From contig NZ_JAJOZB010000001.1 of the NCBI RefSeq assembly GCF_023701745.1, positions 6,423,501 to 6,487,500 on the forward strand: a stretch of 64,000 nt of DNA, in the 5' to 3' direction. This stretch comes from Streptomyces sp. RKAG293 (lineage in GTDB: Bacteria; Actinomycetota; Actinomycetes; Streptomycetales; Streptomycetaceae). Shown piece after piece: positions 44,180-53,227 of the stretch; within the stretch, counting starts at the first letter, position 1; every line of letters starts with the position of its first letter. The translations under genes and the position numbers were made by a program. The notes beneath the pieces were generated by a model. It searched no databases. It was not told where the DNA came from and worked only from the letters and a program-made list of their open reading frames with translations.

Positions 44180-47100
44180 ATGGCGGTGCGGCCCTGCGAC
44201 GGTGACGACGCCTTGGTGCGGGTGTGCGATCTGGCCGGGCGGCCGCGCGGTACCGGATTCCTCGCCGATCTCGGCGGCACTCTCCTGACGAGTCACGAAG
44301 CCGTCGACGGACTGGCCCGGCTGGTGCTGCACGCCCCCGGCGACCAGGTCTGCCTCGTCGGCGCGGACGCGATCACGCCGCTGCCGGAACTCGGGCTCGC
44401 GCTCGTCGCTACCGAAGGCATCAGTCTCCGGCCGCTGCCGGTCGCCGCCTCCGGGCCCGCGCACCCGGAACGCCGGGTGCGGCTGCGGGCCCGTGGCTGG
44501 ACGGACGCCGTCGTCGTCGGCACCGCATCCGTGACGTACACCGCGACCGACCGCTTCCACCTCCTGGACGAGGTCTACGAACTCGCCCTCGACACCCCGG
44601 AGGTGCTGCGGGTCCACCCGCAGGCGTCCGGCAGCCCCGTGATCGACGCGGAGACCGGCGCGGTGCTGGCCGTCATCGCCACCGCACTGCACGCCGGACA
44701 CCGGGCCGGCGGCTTCGCCGTCCCGCTGCGGGCCGGATCGGGGCCGCTGGCGGAGCTGCTCGCCCGCAACGCCGCCACCGTGCCCGCCTACGGGCCGCAC
44801 CTCAACCTCGCCGGGGCGCTGCAGCTGACGGCCACCTCGGTCGGTTCCGCGGCCGTACCGCGCGAATGGCGTGAGCCGGTCGCCAGGCCGGGGACGGAGG
44901 ACGAGCTGCGCGACTTCCTCGGCAGGGGAGGGGACCGCGGACCGCTCGTCCTGGGCCTGGTCGGCGACCCCGGCTGCGGACGCACCACCGAACTGGCGGC
45001 ACTGGCCGCCCGCCGCGCCCGCGGCGCGGAGCCCGCCCCGACGGTGTGGCTGCGCGGCGCCGAACTGCGGCCGGGCGACGGCGGGTTGAAGGACGCGGTG
45101 GAACGCTCGCTGCGCACCGCGGCCCGGATCGTTTCGGCGGCGGGCGACAGCAGGGGCGAGGCGCCCGTCGCCTCCCCGGACGCGGTCGCGGACCTGGCCC
45201 GGTCGGCGGGCCGGCCGCTGCTCGTCCTGCTCGACGGCCCGGAGGAGATGCCGCCCGTTCTGGCGCACGCGCTGCCCGACTGGACGGCCGGTACGGCGAG
45301 TTGGCTGCGGGCCGGCGGTGTCCGGCTGGTCGTGGCGTGCCGGCCCGAGTACTGGGAGCAGGCGGGCGCCCTGTTCCCCGCCGGAATGCTCCATGTGCCG
45401 GCGGAGGCGCCGGCCGTGCCGCCCGGCGCCCCGGCCCGCGCGCTGCCGCTCTGCGTCCGGCTCGGCGACCTCCCGGAGCGGCAGGCCGTGCGCGCCAGGG
45501 CCCGGTACGGGATCCCGCCCGGTGCGCTGGCCGCGACCGACGCCGCCCATCCGCTGGCTCTGCGGCTGTTCGCCGAGATCCGGGCGGCCCTCCCGGAACC
45601 GGCGGTGGCCGACCCGGCGGGAACACCCGCCGGGGATGCCGTGCCCGGCCGGGCGGATGTCTTCTCGGCCTATCTGGACCTGGTGTGCCTGCGGATCGCC
45701 GTCCGGCTGACCGCGGGCGCCGACAGCCCCGCCCGGGGGACCGCCGTCCGGCGGCTGGCAGCCCGGGTAGCCGGGCAGGTGCACGAGGCGGCGCGGCGCT
45801 GTCTGGGACCCGGCCAGGGCGAGCTGGACCGGGAGTCCTTCGAGGACCTCTTCCCCTGGCGCACGGGCTGGGCCTCGGCGGTCCTCACCGAGGGCCTCGT
45901 CGTCCCGGCGGGAGCCGGATACCGCTTCGCGCACGAGGAGTTCGCCGACTGGCTGCAGGGCCTGCACCTGGATCTGGACGAGGCCCTGTTCGCCCTCGTC
46001 CACCGGTGGTTCGCCGCCCCGGCGGGTGCCGCTGAGGCCCCGGTCCGGCTGCCGTCGCGCCCCGGGGCCCGCGCCGGTCACGCCCCCGGGCACACCGTGC
46101 CGCCGGCCCCTCCGGTCGGCCCCGCCACCGCTCCGCACTCGCTTCCGGTGCCCCGCCACCGCATCGGCCCCGTCATCCAGTCCCTGCTGCTCACCGCCCG
46201 CCAGTCCGGCCCCACCGCCCTCGCACGGCACCTCGAAACGCTGATCCACGCCCTCGACCAGCAGGCCGCGGAGCCGAGCCGGCTCGCCGCCCCGCCACCG
46301 CCCCGGACACCGCCGTACCCCGGGACACCGCCCCGGCCGGCGGCGAACGGTGAGCCGGAAGGGGAGCGGGACGGCGAGCCGGACGTGGCCGGCCCGGCTC
46401 CTGACCTGATGGACCGCCTCATGGACCGGTCCCTGGCGGGCGATCCGCCGGCGGACGAGGCGGATCTCGACGCGGACACCGTCCCCAACCGGCGGCCCGC
46501 TGCGGGGCGCGCGGCAGTCCCGCCGCCCCGGAGTCCGGCCGCGGCGACGCCCGCCGCAGCCGGTGCGAGCGGAGAGCCGCGCCCACCCGTGCCCGCGCCG
46601 GAAGCGGCCCGGCGGGCGGACGCCGTGTGGTGGGCGGCACATCTGCTGGGCGAGGTCCTGCTGCGGGTGCCGGACGCCGATCAGTACCGGGGTGTGCTGC
46701 GGCTGCTGGCGGAACGGATCACCGCGCGGTCGATCGAGCGCGGCGGGTTCGGCCCGCAGGGCCTCGGCGGCCTGGCGGAGTTCGGCCCCTGGTTCTGGCG
46801 GCGGCTGGAGCTGCCGCTGGGGGAGCGGCTCGACCTGCTGCGCCTGCTCCTGCCCGCCGACGGCCCACCACCGCAGAGCCCGCAGAACCCGCAGAACCCG
46901 CAGAGCCCGCACAACGCACAGAACCTCCAGAGCATGCACGGCGTCCAGAGCCCGCCCGGCCCGTCCGAGCGGTTCCTCCCGACCATCGGAGAACTGCTCT
47001 GTGGCGCGCCGCGCGCCGCGCTCCCCGTGATCTGCGGCTGGTTCGGCGACGACCGGCCGCTGCAGACCGACACGGCGCTCAGAGGCCCGCGCCCGACCGT

Positions 47101-48187
47101 CGCCGCCGCCGTCCAGGCGCTGCTGCACACCCACCGGCACCGCGCCGTGGACGATCTGACCGAGGCGCTGGTCGAGGCCGCGCACCCCGGCGCCGATGAA
47201 CTGCTGGCCGCCCTCGCGGAGGACGAACCGTCGGCGGTCTGCCGCGCCGTCGACCGCTGGGCGCACGAGGAACGGCCCGCCCGGCACGTCGCCGCCGCCG
47301 CGTACGGGCTGCGCGCCGCGCCCTACGTACGATCCGACGCCGACCGGGAACTGCTGCGGTACGCGGCGCTGGCGATGCTCGCCCGCACCGCGGACTGCAC
47401 GCTGCACGGAGCGGCGCTGGCCCTCCTCGTCCGGGACCCCGCGACCCGCTCCCGGCATCTGCCGGCCGCGCTCACCCACTTCGCCGCGGGCGATCCGCAG
47501 CTGCCGGCCGGCGCCCTCGCCGCCGCGCTCGCCTCGCATCCGGAACCGGTGCTCGCCGCGTTCCAGGGACGGCTGCGGGAGCCGGGCGCCGGCGCCGGCG
47601 AGGTGCTGCGCGAACTGGCGGCGGTGACCACGCCCGCGCTGGCCCGCCGCGCGGCCGGCCTCGTACGGGACCATCTGCGGCACCGGCCGGAGGGCGCCGT
47701 CCATGCGGCGGAGTTCCTCGACCGGCGCCTCGAGCAGGGCGCCTCCGCCCGCGCGGTGGTGTTTCCGCTGGTCGTGGAGTTGCTGCGGGAACACCCGCCG
47801 GAGGTGCGGCGGGCGGTCGCCCCGGTGCTCGCCGCGCCCGGCAGCCACATCTCCCGGCCGATGCGCCAGGAACTGCTCGACGTGGCGCTGGAACGCGAAC
47901 GCGACGCCGACGTGCTGGACGCGCTGCTCGGCGCCGCCGCGGACGGCTGCGCCCGCCGTCCGCCGCTGCTCACCCGCGATCTCGTGCACCGTCTCGGCCT
48001 GCTGCTCGGGCGCACCCCCGAAGGCGCCGCGCACTTCGACCGGCGCCTCGTCCAGCTCGCCGCCGCCTCCCCGTGCTTCGCCCGGCTGGTCCGCGGCTGG
48101 CTGGACTCCGACGGCGCCTGGGACGCGGTCATCGGCCCCAGCGCCCGCCGGCTGTGCGAGCAACTCGCCGTACCGTCCACCCCGTAG
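44180..48187 (+). CDS. Trypsin-like protease / STAND (NACHT-like) NTPase fusion
   Basis: A 1335-residue multidomain protein. Residues 1-200 are a chymotrypsin-like protease fold: GTGFLAD, LLTSHEAV (H39) and QASGSPVID (S150). The expected acidic partner (usually in DLALL) is replaced: ELGLALV puts G72 there. Residues about 240-620 are a NACHT/STAND-type NTPase with Walker A GDPGCGRTT (262-270, R268 instead of Lys), Walker B VLLDGPEE (D352) and VACRPEYW (R388), followed by a winged-helix-like region. A disordered segment (about 620-800) follows; a QNP/QSP repeat lies near residue 900, and the rest is Ala/Leu-rich, HEAT-like helices. ATG 44180 has GGGAGG upstream. It has no signal peptide. Such fusions are predicted regulators or defence proteins; the role here is unknown. 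Confidence 0.82.
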   Translation: MAVRPCDGDDALVRVCDLAGRPRGTGFLADLGGTLLTSHEAVDGLARLVLHAPGDQVCLVGADAITPLPELGLALVATEGISLRPLPVAASGPAHPERRVRLRARGWTDAVVVGTASVTYTATDRFHLLDEVYELALDTPEVLRVHPQASGSPVIDAETGAVLAVIATALHAGHRAGGFAVPLRAGSGPLAELLARNAATVPAYGPHLNLAGALQLTATSVGSAAVPREWREPVARPGTEDELRDFLGRGGDRGPLVLGLVGDPGCGRTTELAALAARRARGAEPAPTVWLRGAELRPGDGGLKDAVERSLRTAARIVSAAGDSRGEAPVASPDAVADLARSAGRPLLVLLDGPEEMPPVLAHALPDWTAGTASWLRAGGVRLVVACRPEYWEQAGALFPAGMLHVPAEAPAVPPGAPARALPLCVRLGDLPERQAVRARARYGIPPGALAATDAAHPLALRLFAEIRAALPEPAVADPAGTPAGDAVPGRADVFSAYLDLVCLRIAVRLTAGADSPARGTAVRRLAARVAGQVHEAARRCLGPGQGELDRESFEDLFPWRTGWASAVLTEGLVVPAGAGYRFAHEEFADWLQGLHLDLDEALFALVHRWFAAPAGAAEAPVRLPSRPGARAGHAPGHTVPPAPPVGPATAPHSLPVPRHRIGPVIQSLLLTARQSGPTALARHLETLIHALDQQAAEPSRLAAPPPPRTPPYPGTPPRPAANGEPEGERDGEPDVAGPAPDLMDRLMDRSLAGDPPADEADLDADTVPNRRPAAGRAAVPPPRSPAAATPAAAGASGEPRPPVPAPEAARRADAVWWAAHLLGEVLLRVPDADQYRGVLRLLAERITARSIERGGFGPQGLGGLAEFGPWFWRRLELPLGERLDLLRLLLPADGPPPQSPQNPQNPQSPHNAQNLQSMHGVQSPPGPSERFLPTIGELLCGAPRAALPVICGWFGDDRPLQTDTALRGPRPTVAAAVQALLHTHRHRAVDDLTEALVEAAHPGADELLAALAEDEPSAVCRAVDRWAHEERPARHVAAAAYGLRAAPYVRSDADRELLRYAALAMLARTADCTLHGAALALLVRDPATRSRHLPAALTHFAAGDPQLPAGALAAALASHPEPVLAAFQGRLREPGAGAGEVLRELAAVTTPALARRAAGLVRDHLRHRPEGAVHAAEFLDRRLEQGASARAVVFPLVVELLREHPPEVRRAVAPVLAAPGSHISRPMRQELLDVALERERDADVLDALLGAAADGCARRPPLLTRDLVHRLGLLLGRTPEGAAHFDRRLVQLAAASPCFARLVRGWLDSDGAWDAVIGPSARRLCEQLAVPSTP

Positions 48188-48200
48188 GGGCAGGTCGCGG

Positions 48201-48249
48201 CCCGTGCCGCGGGCGCGGCGGCGGGGCCGGTGGCTGAGCCCGGCACGGG
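48201..48249 (+). terminator. Hairpin after the protease/NTPase gene
   Basis: CCCGTGCC (48201-48208) pairs with GGCACGGG (48242-48249), and an inner GGGC/GCCC pair extends the stem past a 2-base bulge. It starts 14 bp after the stop. No T-run. Confidence 0.45.
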
Positions 48250-48318
48250 GACATGGCAGGCTTGGACCCGTACAGGCATACACAGCTATTCGGTACGACG
48301 AGGAAGCGGAGCGTCAAG

Positions 48319-49278
48319 GTGCAGCGCTGGCGGGGCTTGGAGGACGTTCCCGGGGACTGGGGACGCAGCGTCGTCACCATCGGCTCCTACGACGGCGTGC
48401 ACAGGGGGCATCAGCTGATCATCGGGCGGGCCGTCGACCGCGCCCGTGAGCTGGGTGTCCGGTCGGTGGTCGTCACGTTCGACCCGCACCCGAGCGAGGT
48501 CGTGCGGCCGGGCAGCCACCCGCCGCTGCTGTCCGCGCACCACCGCCGTGCCGAGCTGATGGCGGGACTGGGCGTCGACGCGCTGCTCATCCTCCCCTTC
48601 ACCGCGGAGTTCTCGAAGCTGTCGCCCGGCGATTTCGTGCGGACGGTGCTCGTCGACGCGCTGCACGCGAAGCTCGTCGTCGAAGGCCCGAACTTCCGGT
48701 TCGGGCACAAGGCCGCCGGTGACGTCGAGTTCCTCTCCGCGATGGGCCTGAAGTACGACTACGAGGTCGACGTCGTCGATCTGTACGTGCGCGGTTCCGC
48801 GGGCGGCGGTGAGCCGTTCTCGTCGACGATGACGCGCCGGCTGGTCGCCGAGGGCGATGTGGCGGGCGCGATGGAGATCCTGGGCCGTCCGCACCGCGTC
48901 GAGGGCGTCGTCGTCCACGGCGCGCAGCGCGGCCGCGAGCTGGGCTTTCCGACGGCGAACGTCGAGACGCTGCCGCACACGGCGATCCCCGCGGACGGCG
49001 TGTACGCCGGCTGGCTGCACGTCGACGGCGAGCCGATGCCCGCCGCGATCTCGGTCGGCACCAACCCGACCTTCGACGGCACGGCACGCACGGTCGAGGC
49101 CTACGCGATCGACCGCGTCGGACTGGACCTGTACGGGCTGCACGTGGCCGTCGACTTCCTCGCGTATCTGCGGGGGATGGAGAAGTTCGACTCGATCGAC
49201 GCGCTGCTGGTGCGGATGGTGGAGGACGTGAAGCAGTCCCGCGAGCTGATCGACGCGGCGCCGACGCCGAGCTCCTGA
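48319..49278 (+). CDS. ribF: Bifunctional riboflavin kinase/FAD synthetase
   Basis: A 319-residue two-domain enzyme making FMN and FAD. The N-terminal nucleotidyltransferase has GSYDGVHRGHQ and FDPHPSEVV, with SSTMTRR following; the C-terminal kinase has GRELGFPTANV and GTNPTFDGT. GTG 48319 is chosen because GGAG lies upstream and the protein then has the usual length; ATG 48253 would add 22 residues without support. In the conserved order it follows truB, but here the large protease/NTPase gene lies between them. Confidence 0.95.
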   Translation: MQRWRGLEDVPGDWGRSVVTIGSYDGVHRGHQLIIGRAVDRARELGVRSVVVTFDPHPSEVVRPGSHPPLLSAHHRRAELMAGLGVDALLILPFTAEFSKLSPGDFVRTVLVDALHAKLVVEGPNFRFGHKAAGDVEFLSAMGLKYDYEVDVVDLYVRGSAGGGEPFSSTMTRRLVAEGDVAGAMEILGRPHRVEGVVVHGAQRGRELGFPTANVETLPHTAIPADGVYAGWLHVDGEPMPAAISVGTNPTFDGTARTVEAYAIDRVGLDLYGLHVAVDFLAYLRGMEKFDSIDALLVRMVEDVKQSRELIDAAPTPSS

Positions 49279-49281
49279 CCG

Positions 49282-49306
49282 GGGCCGGGGTCTCCGACCC
49301 CGGCCC
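49282..49306. terminator. Bidirectional hairpin between ribF and the response regulator gene
   Basis: GGGCCGGGGTC and its complement form an 11-bp stem with a 3-base loop; it starts three bases after the ribF stop and ends at the stop codon of the convergent gene, so it can serve both. Confidence 0.65.
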
Positions 49307-49971
49307 TACGCCGGTCGGACCAGCCGGGTCTCGTAGGCGAAGACCACCGCCTGTACGCGGTCGCGCAGCCCGAGCTTGACCAGGATCCGGCTCAGATGGG
49401 TCTTCACCGTCGCCTCGGCGAGGTGCAGGCCCGCGGCGATCTCCGTGTTGGACAGCCCGCGGCCGACCTCGACGAGGACCTCGCGCTCCCGGGCGGTGAG
49501 CCGGCCCAGGCGCTCGTCCCCTTCCGCGGCGCTGTTGCCGGCCGGGAGCTGATGGGCGAAGTTCTCCAGCAGGCGGCGGGTGATCCGGGGCGCGACGACG
49601 GCGTCGCCCGCGGCGACCGACCGGATCGCGGCGAGCAGTTCCTCGGGCAGCGCGTTCTTGAGCAGGAAGCCGGACGCGCCCGCGCGCAGCCCCGCGAAGG
49701 CGTACTCGTCCAGGTCGAACGTGGTCAGGATGAGCACCCGGGTCTCCGGGCAGGACTCGACGATCCGGCCGGTGGCCTCGATCCCGTCCGTGCCGGGCAT
49801 CCGGACGTCCATCAGCACCACGTCGGGCCGCAGCGCGAGGGTGAGGCGGACGGCCTCGGCGCCGTCGGCGGCCTCGCCGACCGGCTCCATGTCGGGCTGG
49901 GCGTCGAGGACCATCGTGAAGGCCATCCGCAGCAGCGGTTCGTCGTCGACGAGAAGCACCCGGATCGTCAC
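49306..49971 (-). CDS. NarL/LuxR-type response regulator
   Basis: A 221-residue response regulator. The receiver domain has the acidic pair D9/D10, the phosphorylated D55 (VLMDVRMP) and a conserved Lys near residue 105 (LLKNAL). The C-terminal LuxR helix-turn-helix reads LTAREREVLVEVGRGLSNTEIA. It overlaps the kinase gene by four bases and ends the ABC-kinase-regulator operon. It probably controls the transporter genes upstream. Confidence 0.95.
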   Translation of the reverse strand: MTIRVLLVDDEPLLRMAFTMVLDAQPDMEPVGEAADGAEAVRLTLALRPDVVLMDVRMPGTDGIEATGRIVESCPETRVLILTTFDLDEYAFAGLRAGASGFLLKNALPEELLAAIRSVAAGDAVVAPRITRRLLENFAHQLPAGNSAAEGDERLGRLTAREREVLVEVGRGLSNTEIAAGLHLAEATVKTHLSRILVKLGLRDRVQAVVFAYETRLVRPA

Positions 49972-51242
49972 AGGGCACCGTCCTTGTCCTGGAGCGCGTC
50001 CTCGTCCTGGGGCGGATTCAGGGTGAGCACGGCCGAGACCCGCCAGCCGCCGTCCGGCTGCGGACCCGCGTCGAGCCGCCCGCCGTACGCGGCGGCCCGT
50101 TCGCGCATCCCGGGAATCCCGTGCCCGTTCCCCTTCCCGTGTCCGGACGCGGCAGGGGACGCATCCGCGGGCGCGGTCGCGGCGGGGCCGTCGTCGGTGA
50201 CGTCCACGCGGACGGAATCGGGGGAGCAGCGCACCCGGACCTCGGCACGGGTGCCGGCCGGGGCGTGCTTGAGAGTGTTGGTCAAGGCTTCCTGTACCAG
50301 TCGGTAGACGGTGAGTTGGGCCGCCGCGGTGGCCGCGTCCGGGTTGCCGCTGACACTCAGACGGGTCGGCAGCCCGGCGGCGCGCACCTGCTCGGCGAGC
50401 GGCTCCAACTGGGCGATGCCGGGCATGGGATGGCGTAGCGCGTCCGGTTCGTCGGCGCGCAGCACCCCGAGGAAACGGCGCATGTCGGTGATGGCCTGCC
50501 GGCCGGTCCCGGAGACCTGCCGCATCGCGGCGGCCGCCTTCTCCGGGTGCCGCTCCTGCGCGAAGACCGCACCGTCGGCGAGCGCGACCATCACCGACAG
50601 GTTGTGCGTGACGATGTCGTGCATCTCGCGGGCGATCCTGGCCCGTTCACCGGCCACCGCGAGCTGCGCCTGCTGGTCGCGCTCCCGCTCCAGCCGTCCG
50701 GCCCGGTCCTCCAGCGCGGCCAGGTACGCGCGCCGGGTGCGCACGTTGACCCCGATCACGGCGGCGGCGATCACCATCGCCGACAGCGCGATGAACGACT
50801 GGGTGGTGCGTCCGTGCGTCGCCCAGGTCAACGCGGCCAGCAGGGAGCCGAGTTCGAGCACGGCGACGGCCGACAGCGTCCGGAGCCGGGAGGAGTGGGC
50901 GGCCACGGTGTACAGCGCGATGAGCAGCGCGACGTCGGCGGGCAGCGGGGCGCCCGCCAGCCATTGGAGGAACGCGACCGCCGACATGACGCCGAAGACG
51001 GCCAGCGGGGCCCGGCGCCGCCACACCAGCGGGATCAGCAGCAGCCACTGGAAGACCACGAGGGACGTCGAGCGGGACAGATCGCGGTGGGCCAGGCCCG
51101 CCGTCGCGAACAGCATGGCCGCCGTGAGCACGGCGTCGGCGGCGACCGGCGGCAGCTTCGCCCGCACCAGCTGCCTGGCGCGCCCGAGATGGGCGCGCCA
51201 GGACCGCACCGTTTGCCGGAGCGCGGGCGCGGCGGGCGTCAC
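49968..51242 (-). CDS. Sensor histidine kinase (HisKA_3 type)
   Basis: A 424-residue membrane kinase. About four or five membrane helices occupy residues 35-165, then a coiled linker and the dimerisation motif REMHDIVTHNLS with phosphorylated H208. The ATPase part has the N-box QEALTNTLKHA and G-box GHGIPGM. A Pro/Ala/Gly-rich insert between them is unusual but common in streptomycetes. GTG 51242 lies four bases after the permease stop. With almost no outer loop, it probably senses membrane stress or the state of the transporter. Confidence 0.92.
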   Translation of the reverse strand: MTPAAPALRQTVRSWRAHLGRARQLVRAKLPPVAADAVLTAAMLFATAGLAHRDLSRSTSLVVFQWLLLIPLVWRRRAPLAVFGVMSAVAFLQWLAGAPLPADVALLIALYTVAAHSSRLRTLSAVAVLELGSLLAALTWATHGRTTQSFIALSAMVIAAAVIGVNVRTRRAYLAALEDRAGRLERERDQQAQLAVAGERARIAREMHDIVTHNLSVMVALADGAVFAQERHPEKAAAAMRQVSGTGRQAITDMRRFLGVLRADEPDALRHPMPGIAQLEPLAEQVRAAGLPTRLSVSGNPDAATAAAQLTVYRLVQEALTNTLKHAPAGTRAEVRVRCSPDSVRVDVTDDGPAATAPADASPAASGHGKGNGHGIPGMRERAAAYGGRLDAGPQPDGGWRVSAVLTLNPPQDEDALQDKDGAL

Positions 51243-51246
51243 CGGC

Positions 51247-52071
51247 TCACGCGTCCCGGCGCTCGAGTGCTGCCGCCGCCGCTGCCAGAGCGACGGCCGT
51301 GTAGAGACAGAAGACTGCGAAGCCGGTCCATGGGGCCAAGATATGCGGCTCCCGGTGGGCCGCCAGCAGTGCCTGTCCCGCATTGCTCGGCAGGTACTCG
51401 CTGATGGACCAGGTCGTGGGCAGCGCCTCGGTGAGCAGCGGCAGCACCATGAGCAGCCCGAAGACGGTGGCGATGCCGCCCGCCGTACTGCGGATGAGGG
51501 TGCCGAGCGCCACGCTCAGCAGGCCGACCACGGTGAGGTACAGGCCGGCACCGAACACCATGCGGGCGGCGCCGGGCGCACCGAGGGACGTACCGATGTG
51601 CTGCGAGGACAGGATCGCCTGGCCGGCCAGGAACGCGATGAGCGACGCCGTCGTCATCGCGAGGAACGTCACCGCCGTGTACACGGCGGCCTTCGCCCAC
51701 AGCACCGGAAGCCGTCGCGGGACGGCGGCGAGCGTCGCGCGGATCATGCCGGTCGCGTACTCGCCGGAGACGACGAGGACACCGAGGACCGCGACGGCGA
51801 GCTGCGCGAGCAGGAAACCGCGCACGCTCACCCCGGCCGCGCTGAACCTGAGCCGCTCACCCGGGTCCATGTGCGGCCAGCGGTTCGCGCTGACCGCGCA
51901 GAAGAGCAGTCCGAGGCCGATCATCACGACCACGGCGGCGGTCAGCGTCACGAGCGTCGACCGCAGGGTGCGCAGCTTGATCCACTCGGAGTGCAGAACG
52001 CGGAGCTGGGTGACGTGGCCGCGGACGGCGGGACCGCTCGCGGCGGCCGGACGGTCGAGGAGGGTGGTCAT
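51247..52071 (-). CDS. ABC transporter permease (ABC-2 type)
   Basis: A 274-residue permease with six membrane helices, beginning LRVLHSEWIKLRTLRSTLVTL, the hallmark of ABC-2 permeases that pair with bacitracin- or lantibiotic-type ATPases. Its ATG overlaps the ATPase stop by four bases and its end lies four bases before the kinase start. The four genes form one operon, so the system probably exports or resists a membrane-active compound. The substrate is unknown. Confidence 0.9.
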   Translation of the reverse strand: MTTLLDRPAAASGPAVRGHVTQLRVLHSEWIKLRTLRSTLVTLTAAVVVMIGLGLLFCAVSANRWPHMDPGERLRFSAAGVSVRGFLLAQLAVAVLGVLVVSGEYATGMIRATLAAVPRRLPVLWAKAAVYTAVTFLAMTTASLIAFLAGQAILSSQHIGTSLGAPGAARMVFGAGLYLTVVGLLSVALGTLIRSTAGGIATVFGLLMVLPLLTEALPTTWSISEYLPSNAGQALLAAHREPHILAPWTGFAVFCLYTAVALAAAAAALERRDA

Positions 52072-53000
52072 GCCGCACGTCCCTCGTGGTCGGCGACGGG
52101 AGGAGTCTGGTACTCGACGGCGTCCCGGGTGAGTTCCATGAACGCCTGCTCCAGGGAGGCCTGTTGGGGAGTCAGCTCCGCGAGGGCGATGGCGTGGTCG
52201 GCGGCGATCCCGCCGATCCGGTCGCTGGTCAGACCGGTCACCTCCAGCACCCCCGCGGCCTCCGACACCACGGTCACCTCAGGGCCCGCCAGCAGCCTCC
52301 GCAGCCGGTCCGCGTCATCGGTCCGCACCCGCACCGAGGTGCCCGCCGCGCCGCGGACGAACTCCTCCACCGAGGTGTCGGCGATCAGCCGGCCGCGGCC
52401 GATCACGATCAGGTGCTCGGCGGTGAGCGCCATCTCGGACATCAGGTGCGAGGAGACCAGGACCGTACGTCCTTCGGCGGCCAGGCTCCGCAGCAGATTG
52501 CGGATCCACAGAATGCCCTCGGGGTCCAGGCCGTTCACCGGTTCGTCCAGGACGAGCGTCGCGGGGTCGCCGAGCAGCGCGCTCGCGATGCCGAGGCGCT
52601 GCCCCATGCCGAGCGAGAATCCGCCCGCGCGCTTCCTCGCGACCTCGCGCAGACCCACGATGTCGATCACCTCGTCGACCCGGCCGCGCGGGATGCCGGT
52701 CGTGACGGCGAGCGCCAGGAGGTGGTGGTACGCCGAGCGCCCGGTGTGGATCGCGCGGGCCTCCAGCATCGCGCCGACCTCGTGCAGCGGCGCCCGGTGG
52801 TCGGCGTAGTGCCGGCCGTTCACCGTGACCCGGCCGGCCGACGGGGCGTCCAGGCCCAGGATCATCCGCATCGTGGTGGACTTCCCGGCGCCGTTGGGGC
52901 CGAGGAAACCGGTGACGGCTCCGGGCCGCACGGTGAAGCTGAGGTCCTCGACGGCGGTGCGCTCGCCGTAGCGCTTGGTGAGTGTGTGGGCTTCGATCAT
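52068..53000 (-). CDS. ABC transporter ATP-binding protein
   Basis: A 310-residue ATPase. Walker A GPNGAGKS is at residues 34-41, the signature is FSLGMGQRLGIASALL, Walker B is TLVLDEPVNGLDPEG, and the C-terminal domain resembles that of bacitracin-resistance ATPases. ATG 53000 has GAGGA seven bases upstream. First gene of the ABC-kinase-regulator operon. Confidence 0.92.
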   Translation of the reverse strand: MIEAHTLTKRYGERTAVEDLSFTVRPGAVTGFLGPNGAGKSTTMRMILGLDAPSAGRVTVNGRHYADHRAPLHEVGAMLEARAIHTGRSAYHHLLALAVTTGIPRGRVDEVIDIVGLREVARKRAGGFSLGMGQRLGIASALLGDPATLVLDEPVNGLDPEGILWIRNLLRSLAAEGRTVLVSSHLMSEMALTAEHLIVIGRGRLIADTSVEEFVRGAAGTSVRVRTDDADRLRRLLAGPEVTVVSEAAGVLEVTGLTSDRIGGIAADHAIALAELTPQQASLEQAFMELTRDAVEYQTPPVADHEGRAA

Positions 53001-53168
53001 CGGAAGGTCCTCGTGGCCGGCAGCGGTCGGGGGATGCCCCAACGCTAGGCCGCCGACCAGGGCGCGCACGATGACCCACAGGCGGAACTCCCGGGCGCCC
53101 GGCTGCATCCCGGGATGGAACGGGACTACACCGGGTGATGTACGCCGCGGCCCGGCACCGCGCAAAGT

Positions 53169-53196
53169 GGGCCCCGCCGCTGGTGCGGCGGGGCCC
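53169..53196 (-). terminator. Terminator after the MinD-like gene
   Basis: A perfect 12-bp stem (GGGCCCCGCCGC and its complement) with a TGGT loop, 32 bp beyond the stop of the minus-strand ATPase gene; a short CACTTT follows on that strand. The remaining part of the 227-bp gap shows no gene. Confidence 0.65.
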
Positions 53197-53227
53197 TCCG
53201 GGGTGGTGCTGTGGCTACTGCTCCGCG

